Source: DATKDP01 sp035546335 (GTDB lineage Bacteria; Acidobacteriota; Thermoanaerobaculia; Gp7-AA8). From it: a DNA stretch of 25,870 nt. Position numbers and translations under genes: made by a program. Positions 14,323-21,772 of this stretch are shown in pieces; the first letter of the stretch is position 1; each line of letters starts with the position of its first letter. The stretch is taken from contig DATKDP010000096.1 of assembly GCA_035546335.1 (NCBI GenBank), positions 1 through 25,870 of the forward strand. The letters run 5' to 3'. The notes beneath the pieces were generated by a model. That model did no database searches. It had not been told where the DNA came from and worked only from the letters and a program-made list of their open reading frames with translations.

Positions 14323-15192
14323 ATGATCCGAGAGATTCTACGGACCCCGGCCAACGGTATTCCTCTCCTGGTCGTTTTCCCGCTCGCCGTCATCGGCAGC
14401 TTCGCCCTCACCGTCCGCCTGTTTCAATCGGGGCAGATCGTGCTGGGAATCGCGGCGGCACTCGTCACCCTGACGCTCATCGTTCTGCACTTCGGGTTCT
14501 TCATGGTCGCGCCGAATCAGGGCCAGGTGATGCAGCTCTTCGGAGCCTATGTCGGCACGGCAAGGGAGGCGGGGCTTCGCTGGGCGAATCCGTTCTACAT
14601 GAAGCACCGCGTTTCGCTGCGCGTCCGCAATTTCGAGACCGGAAAGCTGAAGGTCAACGACATTCGCGGCAATCCGATCGAGATCGCCACGGTCGTCGTC
14701 TGGAGAGTCGTCGACACGGCCGAGGCGGTGTTCAAGGTGGATGACTACGAGAACTTCGTGCACGTGCAGAGCGAAGCTGCGCTGCGAAGCCTGGCGAGCG
14801 GCTACGCCTACGACAGCTATCACGACGAAGAGCGCTGCCTGGTGGGCCATACGGCGGAAGTGTCGGAGAAGCTGAAGACGGAGATTCAGGAACGGCTCGC
14901 CGAGGCGGGAGTCGAGGTGCTTGAGGCACGGATCAGCCACCTCGCCTACTCTTCGGAGATCGCCGCGGCAATGCTCCAGCGGCAGCAGGCGAGTGCGGTC
15001 GTGGCCGCGCGGCAGAAGATCGTCGAGGGAGCAGTGGGCATGGTGGAGACGGCGCTCGACATGCTCGCAGAGAAGAGGGTCGTCGAGCTCGACGACGAGC
15101 GACGGGCGGCGATGGTCAGCAACCTTCTGGTCGTGCTCTGCAGCGACCGCCACACGCAACCGGTCGTGAACACCGGCTCGCTCTACCACTAG
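14323..15192 (+). CDS. SPFH/Band 7 (stomatin-like) membrane protein
   Basis: The 289-residue protein has two N-terminal hydrophobic segments (about 14-34 and 38-62), then the SPFH domain. The domain begins FFMVAPNQGQVMQLFGAYVGTAREAGLRWANPF and continues with SLRVRNFETGKLKVNDIRGNPIEIATVVVWRV, DYENFVHVQSEAALRSLAS and an Ala/Glu-rich coiled segment (EVSEKLKTEIQERLAEAGVEVLEARISHLAYSSEIAAAMLQRQQA). SPFH proteins form ring-like membrane scaffolds that influence partner proteases and local membrane organisation. GAGGAGG precedes the ATG at 14323 by about eight bases, which excludes the earlier in-frame ATG at 14290. The RHH gene follows after 14 bases. Confidence 0.9.
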   Translation: MIREILRTPANGIPLLVVFPLAVIGSFALTVRLFQSGQIVLGIAAALVTLTLIVLHFGFFMVAPNQGQVMQLFGAYVGTAREAGLRWANPFYMKHRVSLRVRNFETGKLKVNDIRGNPIEIATVVVWRVVDTAEAVFKVDDYENFVHVQSEAALRSLASGYAYDSYHDEERCLVGHTAEVSEKLKTEIQERLAEAGVEVLEARISHLAYSSEIAAAMLQRQQASAVVAARQKIVEGAVGMVETALDMLAEKRVVELDDERRAAMVSNLLVVLCSDRHTQPVVNTGSLYH

Positions 15193-15206
15193 AGCCAGGG
15201 ACCTGA

Positions 15207-15380
15207 ATGGCGGAGCGAAGATCATTTCTCCTGCGCATCGAGCCGAGTCTGTACGAGGCTCTGCAGCGACTCGCCGACGACGAGCTGCGGAGCCTCAACG
15301 GCCAGATCGAGTTTCTGCTGCGCGAGGCGCTCGCCGCGAGGCGACGTCTTCCGCGACGGGGTGCGGAGAAAAAGCGATGA
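15207..15380 (+). CDS. Ribbon-helix-helix (Arc-type) DNA-binding protein
   Basis: A 57-residue protein with the Arc/MetJ-type pattern: strand RRSFLLRI, then EPSLYEALQRLADDELRSLNGQIEFLLREAL and a basic tail ending in EKKR. The strand residues contact DNA in the dimer, and the spacing to SLNGQIEFLLREAL is typical. The ATG lies 14 bases after the SPFH stop codon behind AGGGA, so the two genes are one operon. RHH proteins commonly repress their own operon through short palindromes. The 26-bp dyad over the promoter fits this role. It is not preceded or followed by a recognisable toxin. Confidence 0.85.
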   Translation: MAERRSFLLRIEPSLYEALQRLADDELRSLNGQIEFLLREALAARRRLPRRGAEKKR

Positions 15381-15746
15381 GAGCGAAGAAGGATGAATCG
15401 CCGATCTGTTCGCCTCCCCAGTCAGCCTGAGCGAGGGCGGATGGGTGGGCATGAGCAAAGGATCTGCGTCAGGCAGTCGCCGATGGCGACTCTCGTCAAT
15501 CCTGAGCGAGGGCGGATGAGTGGGCGTGAGCGAAGGATCTGCGTTCTTAGACAGCTGCCGATCGCAGATCCTTCACTCACACCCTCCCCCGCCGCCCTCG
15601 CTCAGGATGACGGCGCGGCCAGTGTCCTTGAAAGGCGGTTCCCCCCTCGAGCTCCGGCTTCCCTCAAAGCTCGTGCCCCGGCTTCCCTCGAGCCTAGCGG
15701 TCAGCATATGATCTGCTCCCACGCATAAAAAACGGAGGCATCAGAA
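15381..15746. other. Intergenic repeat cluster
   Basis: No gene lies in this 366-base gap. Most of it is three copies of one repeat of about 48 bases, described separately, with a small perfect hairpin GTCGCC/GGCGAC at 15476-15490 between the first two. The right end carries CGGAGG at about 15735, the ribosome site of the DUF2911 gene. Confidence 0.75.
15421..15610. repeat. Three copies of a 48-bp repeat, last one inverted
   Basis: Copies at 15421-15469 and 15495-15544 share CCTGAGCGAGGGCGGATG and AAGGATCTGCGT. The copy at 15563-15610 is in reverse orientation and includes the complement of both blocks. Copies two and three face each other across 18 bases and could extrude a cruciform with arms of roughly 45 bp. 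The repeat resembles other short intergenic elements in such genomes. Confidence 0.85.
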
Positions 15747-16595
15747 ATGTTCAAACGATTCCTTGCAGTGCTCGTTCTTCTCATCCCATTCCCCGCCGTG
15801 GCGCAACTCGCGATTCCCCGCGTCAGTCCCGCTGCCTCGGTCACCCAGACGATCGGAACCACCAAGATCACGGTCGACTACCACCGCCCGGGCGTGAAAG
15901 GGCGAATCATCTGGGGCGGCCTCGTCCCGTACGACCAACCGTGGAGAATGGGCGCCAACGAGGCGACGACCATCTCCTTCTCTGATCCGGTGAAGGTCAA
16001 TGGGAACGAAGTCCCGGCCGGAAAGTACTCCTTCTTCGCCATTCCGGGGAAGGCGAAATGGACGCTGGTCATCAACAAGGATCCGAACCAGGGGGGCGCC
16101 TCCGGCTACGACCAGTCGAAGGATGCGCTGCGCGTCGAGGTGACACCCGCCAAGGCCGAGCACACCGAGTGGATGCGATTCACGATCGAGCCGACGAGCC
16201 CTTCGGCCGCTGTCGTCAGACTGAACTGGGAAAAGATCGCCATCCCGATCAACGTCGAGGTCGATGTCGCCGGGATCGTCTGGAAGAACGTCGACTCCAC
16301 GCTCGCCTCGACCTATGGAGGCGCTGCGTCGTGGGCGCTCGACAGGGGCGAACGTCTCGAAGAAGGGCTGGCCTGGACTGATCAGGCGATCGCCGCCAGC
16401 GGGGAGAACGTCTTGAACCTCTGGACGAAAGCGAGACTCCTTCAGAAGCTCGGAAGGAGCAAGGAAGCGCTTCCGGTGATGGAAAAAACGCTGACACTCG
16501 CGCGCGGCAACGTACCTGCCGACTTCCTCGCAATCCTCGAAGGATCCCATGCATCGATCAAGGCCGATGCGTCGGGGACTGCAAAGAAGAAATAG
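15747..16595 (+). CDS. DUF2911 family exported protein
   Basis: The 282-residue protein begins with a signal peptide (FLAVLVLLIPFPAVAQ). It then shows the DUF2911 pattern clearly: PRVSPAASVTQTIGTTKITV, DYHRPGVKGRIIWGGLVPYD, WRMGANEATTISFSD, VPAGKYSFFAIPG, WTLVINKDPNQGG, YDQSKDALRVEVTP and VVRLNWEKIAIPINV. The last 100 residues are helical and TPR-like (SWALDRGERLEEGLAWTDQAI). The function of DUF2911 is unknown; it is frequent in Bacteroidota and Acidobacteriota. CGGAGG is nine bases before the ATG. A perfect 12-bp hairpin follows the gene. Confidence 0.93.
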   Translation: MFKRFLAVLVLLIPFPAVAQLAIPRVSPAASVTQTIGTTKITVDYHRPGVKGRIIWGGLVPYDQPWRMGANEATTISFSDPVKVNGNEVPAGKYSFFAIPGKAKWTLVINKDPNQGGASGYDQSKDALRVEVTPAKAEHTEWMRFTIEPTSPSAAVVRLNWEKIAIPINVEVDVAGIVWKNVDSTLASTYGGAASWALDRGERLEEGLAWTDQAIAASGENVLNLWTKARLLQKLGRSKEALPVMEKTLTLARGNVPADFLAILEGSHASIKADASGTAKKK

Positions 16596-16618
16596 AGCTG
16601 CGCGACACGGGCTTTCGC

Positions 16619-16647
16619 GCCGAGGTCGACCCCTCGTCGACCTCGGC
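16619..16647 (+). terminator. 12-bp perfect hairpin after the DUF2911 gene
   Basis: GCCGAGGTCGAC and GTCGACCTCGGC pair perfectly around a five-base loop, 23 bases past the stop codon. The strong GC stem is what intrinsic terminators use, but no T-run follows, so it may depend on Rho or act as a 3' end stabiliser. Confidence 0.6.
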
Positions 16648-16724
16648 CGATGCACTGCCTTCGCGATCTCGAGCGCAATGGACGGGCACGAGTATTGGAT
16701 GTGTAGTCCTTGACTGCGTCACTC

Positions 16725-16754
16725 TTCACTCATCGAGACCTTTAACGATACAAT
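16725..16754 (+). promoter_or_regulatory. Likely promoter of the DUF4242 gene
   Basis: TTCACT at 16725-16730 and TACAAT at 16749-16754 are spaced by 18 bases. The -10 box differs from consensus at one base. The predicted start lies about 30 bases before the ATG at 16791. An upstream TTGACT at 16710 is too far away to serve. Confidence 0.5.
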
Positions 16755-16790
16755 GCAGCTCGCTGATCACCGTGCGAACCGGGAGGTATC

Positions 16791-17060
16791 ATGAAATACG
16801 TAATCGAGCGCGAGATTCCGAATGCCGGGAAACTGACCGAAGAGGAGTTGCGCGACGTATCGCTGCGGTCGCTGGCGGTCCTCGACAAGCTCGGCCCCAC
16901 CATTCAGTGGTTGCACAGTTTCGTCACCGATGACAAGGTCTACTGCGTCTACCTCGCACCTGATGAGGAGACCATTCGGAAACACGCCGAGCAGGTCGGA
17001 CTGCCGGCGAGCCGGATCTCCGCCGTACGCCGGTTGCTCGATCCGGCGAACGCGGTATGA
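16791..17060 (+). CDS. DUF4242 family small protein
   Basis: The 89-residue protein matches DUF4242 over its whole length: YVIEREIPNAGKLTEEELRDVS, SLAVLDKLGPTIQWLHSFVT, DDKVYCVYLAPDEETIRKHAE and GLPASRISAVRRLLDP. The family is a small ferredoxin-like-fold protein. Some members are annotated as nickel-binding; the role is otherwise unclear. His and Cys residues in WLHSFV and VYCVY are at the conserved positions. GGGAGG lies six bases before the ATG. It appears to be transcribed alone from the promoter at 16725-16754 and is convergent with the next gene, 22 bases away. Confidence 0.92.
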   Translation: MKYVIEREIPNAGKLTEEELRDVSLRSLAVLDKLGPTIQWLHSFVTDDKVYCVYLAPDEETIRKHAEQVGLPASRISAVRRLLDPANAV

Positions 17061-17082
17061 CGCCGCTGGCTGCTTCGCTCTC

Positions 17083-20000
17083 TCACCCGCCGCTTCGGGC
17101 GTAGTCGATGGCCTCGCCGAGGCTCATGCAACGGCCGCACTGATAGGGCTGCCTTGCATTCTCCAGATCGAGTGAGTCGCGTGCCGTGGTGAGGCCCCTG
17201 GCCAGCTCGGCCTGTTCCTGCTCCGCCACCGCCAATCCGAGGATGTCGCGGAGACGCGAGGCGGCGCCAGCAAGGGTGAGCGCCCGCTCGGGCTGATTCT
17301 GATCGACCGCGAGCAACGCCATCGCCTCGAGCACCCGCGCAATTCCTCGAGTGTGGCCGAGTCGTGCAAATTCAGCGAGTGCCTCGCGATAAACCTCAGT
17401 CGCTTCCTCGAGCTGGCCGCGAATCCTTGCGAGATTTCCGAGGTCGATCAGGGAGCTGGCGATACCCCAGGAGTCTCCGAGGTTGCGAAAGGAAACCAGT
17501 GCGGCTCGGTACAACGTCGAGGCTTCATCGAGCTTCTCCATCTCGCGTGCAACATCACCCTGATAGTTGAGCGTCCATGCCACACTGGTGCGATCGTTGA
17601 CCCGCGCAAAGAGCGCCTCCGTTTCCGAATAGATTGCGCGTGCCCCCTCGTAATCATGCTGGAGTCGATGGACCATGGCGAGGTTGATGAGCGAACGGGC
17701 GTAGCTCGCGTCATCGCCGAGTCTCTTCCAGATGCGTAGACTCTCCTTCAGGTTCATCGCGGCTCGCTCCAGATCACCGAGCTCCGTGTAGGTCAGGCCG
17801 AGGCAATTGCAGCTCACGGCAATCCCGCCCGCATCTTCGAGGCGACGGTAGAGCTCGAGACTCTCTTCTGCCCGCTCCGCGGCGGCGGTATGGTCCCTCT
17901 GGGTGCAGGCGAGAACACCGAGAGCGAAAAGCGCACGCGCCCGAAGCAGCTCGTTGCCTCCAGGATCGGGGAGGGAGAGAAGAGCCTTCAATCGCTTTCG
18001 TCCCTCGGAGAGGTGCTCGGTCCGCTCCCAGAAAGGAAAGATACCGACGGCGATGCGCAGACCCCATTCCACTTCTCCCGAAGCCGTGGCCCACTCCAGC
18101 GCTGCGCGTAGATTGTCGTGATCCCGCGCGAGTCGTGTCAGCCAGATCGGACTGTCACCCGTGGCAAGCGCCTGCCCCCCCTCTTCCGCAAGAACGAGAA
18201 AGTAGGCGGCGTGCGCACGTCTGGTCGCATGCTCTTCTCCGCTGGCCGCGAGATGCTCGCCCGCATAGTCGCGCACGATTCCGAGGTACCCGAACCTCGG
18301 TTCCCCTTCAACCTCCCCTTTGCGCACGGCGAGGCTCTTGTCGACGAGCGAGCCGATGCCGTCGACGATGTCGAGATCGAGGCGACCGAATGGGTCGGCG
18401 ACCGCTTCCGCTTCTTCCAGCGTGAACCCTGAAGCGAATACCGACAGCCGCCCGAACAACGTCTGCTCAGCCGGCGTGAGAAGCTCATGGCTCCAATCGA
18501 GCGTGCGCCGGAGCGTCTGCTGGCGGTCGGGAAGATCGCGCGCGCCGCCGGTGAGGAGCTTGAGGCGCTGCTCGAGACGCATCAGCATCGCATTCGGAGT
18601 GATCATGCGACTGCGAGCCGCAGCGAGCTCGATCGCGAGCGGCAATCCGTCGAGCCGGCGGCAGATCTCCACGACCGCCGCGACATTCCCCGAGTCGAGC
18701 TCGAACGATGGATTGGCGGCACGCGCCCGCTCGATGAAGAGCAACACGGCGGGACTCTGGAGCGCTTCCTCGAGACTCGGTTCCGAGTCCCCTTCAGGCA
18801 CGGCGAGCAGAGGTACCGGGACGTTCCGTTCCGCATACAGATGGAGAATCTCACGGCTGGTCACGAGAATCGTCAGGGATGGACAGGCGGCGATCAGCTC
18901 GGCCAGATCGGGGGCAGCGTCGATCACCTGCTCGAAATTGTCGATCACCAGCAATGTTCTCGCGGAGATCGCCTGCAACCCTGCGATTGCCGCGGCGAGG
19001 GGAGATCGGGATGGATCGAGTCCGCCCAGCGCCTGCGCGATCGCAGCACCGACCAGATCCTCTTCGCCGACGGAGGCGAGAGGGACGAAGAAGACGCGAC
19101 CGCCGAACCACGAGAGAAGATGCTCGGCGATTGCGATCGCCAGGCGCGTCTTTCCGCTGCCGCCGGGCCCGGTCAGCGTGACGAGTCTCGCACCCTCTTC
19201 GATGAAGAGCGATTGAATCCTCGCCAGCTCTTCCTCGCGACCCAGCAGCGGATATTCGCATCGCGGGAGAGACGAGCCCGGCCGCGTCTTCGCCGCGACA
19301 GTGGACACTCCGGCGAGCGCGACGAGCTCGTCGCGCAGCCGCTGAGTCGAGTCGTATCGTTGCGCCGGATCCTTCCGGAGCGCTGTCTCGATGATCAAGG
19401 ACAGAGACGGCGGGAGATCGGGCCGGCGTTCGCTGACCCCGGGCGGCGACTCCCGCAGACAGGCCGTAATGACCTCGAGTGCGGTGTTTCCTGGAAACGG
19501 CCGCACTCCCGTCGCCATCTCATAGAGAATGCAGCCGAATGAGAAGATGTCCGCGCGGAAGTCCGCAGATCCTCCGGCGATCACCTCGGGCGCCATATAG
19601 CCGATCGTTCCGACGGCAGAGCCCTCCACAGTGAGACGTTCTTCCGTTGCGGAATTCTGTTCGTCTTCCTCTGCGCGCCGGATTCGCGCAATCCCGAAGT
19701 CGAGGATCTTCGCCGTCCCTTCGTTCGTCACGAAGACATTCTCCGGCTTGAGATCGCGATGGACGATTCCTCGCTCGTGCGTTGAGGAGAGGGCATCGGC
19801 GATCTGCGTTGCGACGCGAAGCAGCATCTCGCAGGAGAGCGGGGTGCTCACTACGTCGCGCAGACTCTTCCCTTCGAGCAGCTCCATCACGATGAACGGC
19901 TGGTCATTGTCCTCGCTGATGTCGTGAATCGTGACGATGTTCGGATGGTTCAGCGCGGAGGCGGCGCGCGCTTCCTGCTCGAAGCGGGCGCGTGCCAGGG

Positions 20001-20232
20001 GAGTGACCGCTCGCGAGCCGCGGATGACCTTGATCGCCACCTGACGTCCCAGCCGTCCATCCTCCGCCACGTAGACCTCCCCCATGCCGCCCGCTCCGAG
20101 GGGGCGGACGATGCGGTAGCGGCCGAGAGACGTACCGCTCACGAGCGGACAGTCGGGCGAAACGGAAACCCTCTGGCTCGAGTGCAGATCTGCTTCGGAG
20201 AATCTCTCGGTCAGTGCGCGATCATCGGACAT
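17083..20232 (-). CDS. Ser/Thr kinase - STAND ATPase - TPR fusion
   Basis: A 1049-residue soluble signalling protein with three modules. The kinase (39-305) has GAGGMGEVY, Lys68, Glu87, HRDLKPEN (158-165), DFGIA (178-182) and GTIGYMAPE. The STAND/AfsR-like NTPase starts at LLGREEELARI and has Walker A GPGGSGKT (355-362), Walker B LLVIDN (427-432), sensor TSR (458-460) and GLPLAIELAA (529-538). The rest, from about 700, is many TPR repeats (LFALGVLACTQRDHTAAAERAEESLELYRRL and others), ending with a CGRC pair. STAND proteins switch between ADP- and ATP-bound states on sensing a partner through their repeats, so kinase output here may be gated by ligand binding to the TPRs (inference). No membrane segment is seen. 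No ribosome site precedes the ATG. Confidence 0.92.
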   Translation of the reverse strand: MSDDRALTERFSEADLHSSQRVSVSPDCPLVSGTSLGRYRIVRPLGAGGMGEVYVAEDGRLGRQVAIKVIRGSRAVTPLARARFEQEARAASALNHPNIVTIHDISEDNDQPFIVMELLEGKSLRDVVSTPLSCEMLLRVATQIADALSSTHERGIVHRDLKPENVFVTNEGTAKILDFGIARIRRAEEDEQNSATEERLTVEGSAVGTIGYMAPEVIAGGSADFRADIFSFGCILYEMATGVRPFPGNTALEVITACLRESPPGVSERRPDLPPSLSLIIETALRKDPAQRYDSTQRLRDELVALAGVSTVAAKTRPGSSLPRCEYPLLGREEELARIQSLFIEEGARLVTLTGPGGSGKTRLAIAIAEHLLSWFGGRVFFVPLASVGEEDLVGAAIAQALGGLDPSRSPLAAAIAGLQAISARTLLVIDNFEQVIDAAPDLAELIAACPSLTILVTSREILHLYAERNVPVPLLAVPEGDSEPSLEEALQSPAVLLFIERARAANPSFELDSGNVAAVVEICRRLDGLPLAIELAAARSRMITPNAMLMRLEQRLKLLTGGARDLPDRQQTLRRTLDWSHELLTPAEQTLFGRLSVFASGFTLEEAEAVADPFGRLDLDIVDGIGSLVDKSLAVRKGEVEGEPRFGYLGIVRDYAGEHLAASGEEHATRRAHAAYFLVLAEEGGQALATGDSPIWLTRLARDHDNLRAALEWATASGEVEWGLRIAVGIFPFWERTEHLSEGRKRLKALLSLPDPGGNELLRARALFALGVLACTQRDHTAAAERAEESLELYRRLEDAGGIAVSCNCLGLTYTELGDLERAAMNLKESLRIWKRLGDDASYARSLINLAMVHRLQHDYEGARAIYSETEALFARVNDRTSVAWTLNYQGDVAREMEKLDEASTLYRAALVSFRNLGDSWGIASSLIDLGNLARIRGQLEEATEVYREALAEFARLGHTRGIARVLEAMALLAVDQNQPERALTLAGAASRLRDILGLAVAEQEQAELARGLTTARDSLDLENARQPYQCGRCMSLGEAIDYARSGG

Positions 20233-20669
20233 GGCAGGTTAGAAACGGCTCCGTGAAACTGAAAATAATGGCGTCGCCGGACTATACCGCGGCCGGTAAA
20301 GGGCGACAAGCGGGAGGGGTCGCTCCATCTGGCCGAAGCCTATCCGCCGCGGCTTGGCAAGAACGGATTTCAGTGACCTCTCGCGAGCCGGAGAAGACGC
20401 TCCGGCCCCCGAATCGCCGGCGACGATCGGGATCTGAGGCGAGGCGGAGACTCCCGCCCCAGCGTTCCATGCTGGCGCACCCCACAAGGATCGGGTGAAC
20501 TGAAAGCCGGCGACGGCGGCCGGCCCCGACGAGAGATCCCGCATGAGGCGAAAGGCCGAGCTCGTCGCGGATGCTGCGTCACGAATCGCGAGTCGTTTCA
20601 TTCGGGCGTGCATCCACGACAAAGTTCGGCCACTTCCCGTGACCGGTGTAAGGGCTGAGCCCGCGCAGT
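20233..20669. other. Intergenic region, no gene recognised
   Basis: This 437-base gap lies between the kinase-STAND gene start and the Thr-rich protein gene end. No coding pattern was seen on either strand. It contains the distant copy of the dispersed element at 20610-20639. The leader of the kinase-STAND gene has no Shine-Dalgarno sequence, and I could not place its promoter. Confidence 0.6.
20610..20639. repeat. Distant inverted copy of the 5034/5112 element
   Basis: Thirty bases here are the reverse complement of the core of the 5112-5147 copy with one mismatch (ACAAAGTTCGGCCACTTCCCG is the shared block). Finding it in a second intergenic gap 15 kb away shows that it belongs to a dispersed family. 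Confidence 0.85.
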
Positions 20670-20987
20670 CTATGGATATGGTGTCGTGGTCGTTTGTGTC
20701 GTCGTTTCTATCGTCGTCGTTCCGATCGTCGTCGTTCCGGTCGTCGTCGTTCCGGTCACCGTCGTGTCCGTCATCGGTGGGATTCCGATCGTATCGGTCG
20801 CCGTCGCCATCGCATCGGTGTCGGTGGCGGTATAGCTCGTATCGGTCCATCCCTCGACAGTCGCCGATGTCTCGGTGGGGGTGATCTCAGTCTCCTCTCG
20901 AGCGCGACAGGCGGCAGACATCATCGCCATCACCACGGCAGCTACGAGCAGAAGTGTGAAAAACGGGGTTACTCTGCGATGCCTCAT
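20670..20987 (-). CDS. Small exported Thr-rich protein, likely lipoprotein
   Basis: A 105-residue protein with a signal segment (VTPFFTLLLVAAVVMAMMSAAC) ending in a possible lipidated Cys near residue 27; the residues before Cys are not a canonical lipobox. The rest is low-complexity: first Thr/Asp/Ala-rich (TDTSYTATDTDAMATATDTIG), then a pentapeptide series such as GTTTT, GTTTI, GTTTI, ETTTQ. It is probably an extended surface or periplasmic tail. GGAGG lies seven bases before the ATG at 20985-20987, which supports a real gene despite the odd composition. Homology cannot be judged because of the composition. Confidence 0.68.
   Translation of the reverse strand: MRHRRVTPFFTLLLVAAVVMAMMSAACRAREETEITPTETSATVEGWTDTSYTATDTDAMATATDTIGIPPMTDTTVTGTTTTGTTTIGTTTIETTTQTTTTPYP
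20711..20770. repeat. 15-bp tandem repeat in the Thr-rich coding region
   Basis: Three near-perfect units of TCGTCGTCGTTCCGR at 20711-20755 are followed by a degenerate fourth to 20770. The period is a multiple of three, so copy-number changes would lengthen or shorten the Thr-rich tail by five residues without breaking the frame. Confidence 0.85.
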
Positions 20988-21070
20988 ACATTCCTCCAAC
21001 AGAGCCGTCAACGGGCTCCTTGTTCCCAGTAGAGCCACCGTAGAGTGCAATGTTCGGGCCGGGCGGGCGG

Positions 21071-21112
21071 GGCTCGGGCTCGGGGCTCGAGGCTCGGGGC
21101 TCGGGCTGCGCC
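21071..21112 (+). repeat. GCTCGGG heptamer element, copy A
   Basis: Five tandem GCTCGGG/GCTCGAG units at 21072-21106 are followed by CTGCGCC. A shorter version with fewer units occurs in reverse orientation at 21630-21658, on the other side of the HTH gene. The 7-base period equals that of the TTTCTGG arrays, but the sequence is unrelated. Confidence 0.85.
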
Positions 21113-21211
21113 ATCCGAAGCGAGGAGCGCACGAACGAGCTTGCGAGGATGTTTGCAGCAGAATCGCGCCGCCCGCATTCTCGCGAGAATGGAACGCGGG
21201 AGAATTGCGGG

Positions 21212-21508
21212 CTAGCCTCGCCCCGAAAGCGCCTTCGCCACGACCTTCGGATTCCTTGCTGCGACGCGCAGCAACGCGCGCGCCGGTCCGTCGGGATGGT
21301 GGCGTCCTTCCTCCCAACTCTGGAGTGTTCCGAGGCTGATTCCGATCATCGCAGCGAACTCCGACTGAGATTGCTTCAGCTTGTAGCGGATCGCGCGCAC
21401 GTCGTCCGGGCGCATCGGGGAGCTCGCTTCTCGCACCGCCGCCGCCGGCCTCGTTCTCATCTCTTGTTTCACGCGTCCCTCCAGTCGGGGAGTCAGCTCT
21501 TCCCTCAT
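21212..21508 (-). CDS. HTH (XRE) antitoxin-like protein, orphan
   Basis: The 98-residue protein has a helix-turn-helix domain in its second half: DDVRAIRYKLKQSQSEFAAMIGISLGTLQSWEEGRHHPDGPARALLRVAARNPKVVAKAL. This is the pattern of HigA/MqsA-type antitoxins, where SQSEFAAMIGIS is helix two and LGTLQSWEEG is the recognition helix. The N-terminal 45 residues are less conserved, so the start is uncertain: ATG 21508 is used here, and ATG 21460 with GGAGGG is the alternative. A HigB-like toxin usually lies just upstream or downstream. Neither side has one: upstream is a large inverted repeat, downstream a heptamer array. It may be a lone regulator. Confidence 0.8.
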   Translation of the reverse strand: MREELTPRLEGRVKQEMRTRPAAAVREASSPMRPDDVRAIRYKLKQSQSEFAAMIGISLGTLQSWEEGRHHPDGPARALLRVAARNPKVVAKALSGRG

Positions 21509-21593
21509 CCAATTTCGGTGCTCCGGCCGCGGAAAGCAAGCTATGGGCCCTGGAGCGCGGTGCAACGAGGCGTCTCAAACTCGGAACGTTGCA

Positions 21594-21693
21594 TCGTAGG
21601 GCGCACAGCGGTACGGTGCTCCTCGTAGGGGCGCAGCCCGAGCCTCGAGCCCCGAGCCTATGAGGAGCACGGTAACGCTGTGCGCCCCTACGA
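21594..21693. repeat. Inverted repeat, 34-bp arms, with heptamer copy B in the loop
   Basis: Arms at 21594-21627 and 21659-21693 match at about 31 of 35 positions (shared core GCGCACAGCG and GGTGCTCCTC). The 31-base loop (21628-21658) holds GCGCAGCCCGAGCC and more units, the inverse of the heptamer element at 21071-21112 with one unit fewer. The structure sits where a toxin gene would be expected upstream of the HTH gene. Confidence 0.85.
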
Positions 21694-21772
21694 GTCCGCT
21701 TCACAGTTCTGAGGCAATCTCAATGGACCGCTTTCGATCACCGACCTGACCGAAGCGCCGCACTCGACGCCG

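Noticed and set aside
15207..15380. Toxin-antitoxin pair centred on the RHH protein
   Set aside because: Its operon partner is an SPFH membrane protein, not a recognisable toxin, and the next gene is separated by a repeat cluster.
20239..20850. Minus-strand frame rich in Asp/Arg/Asn repeats
   Set aside because: It is another frame of the 15-bp tandem repeat. The frame with a signal peptide and a ribosome site (20670-20987) explains the region better.
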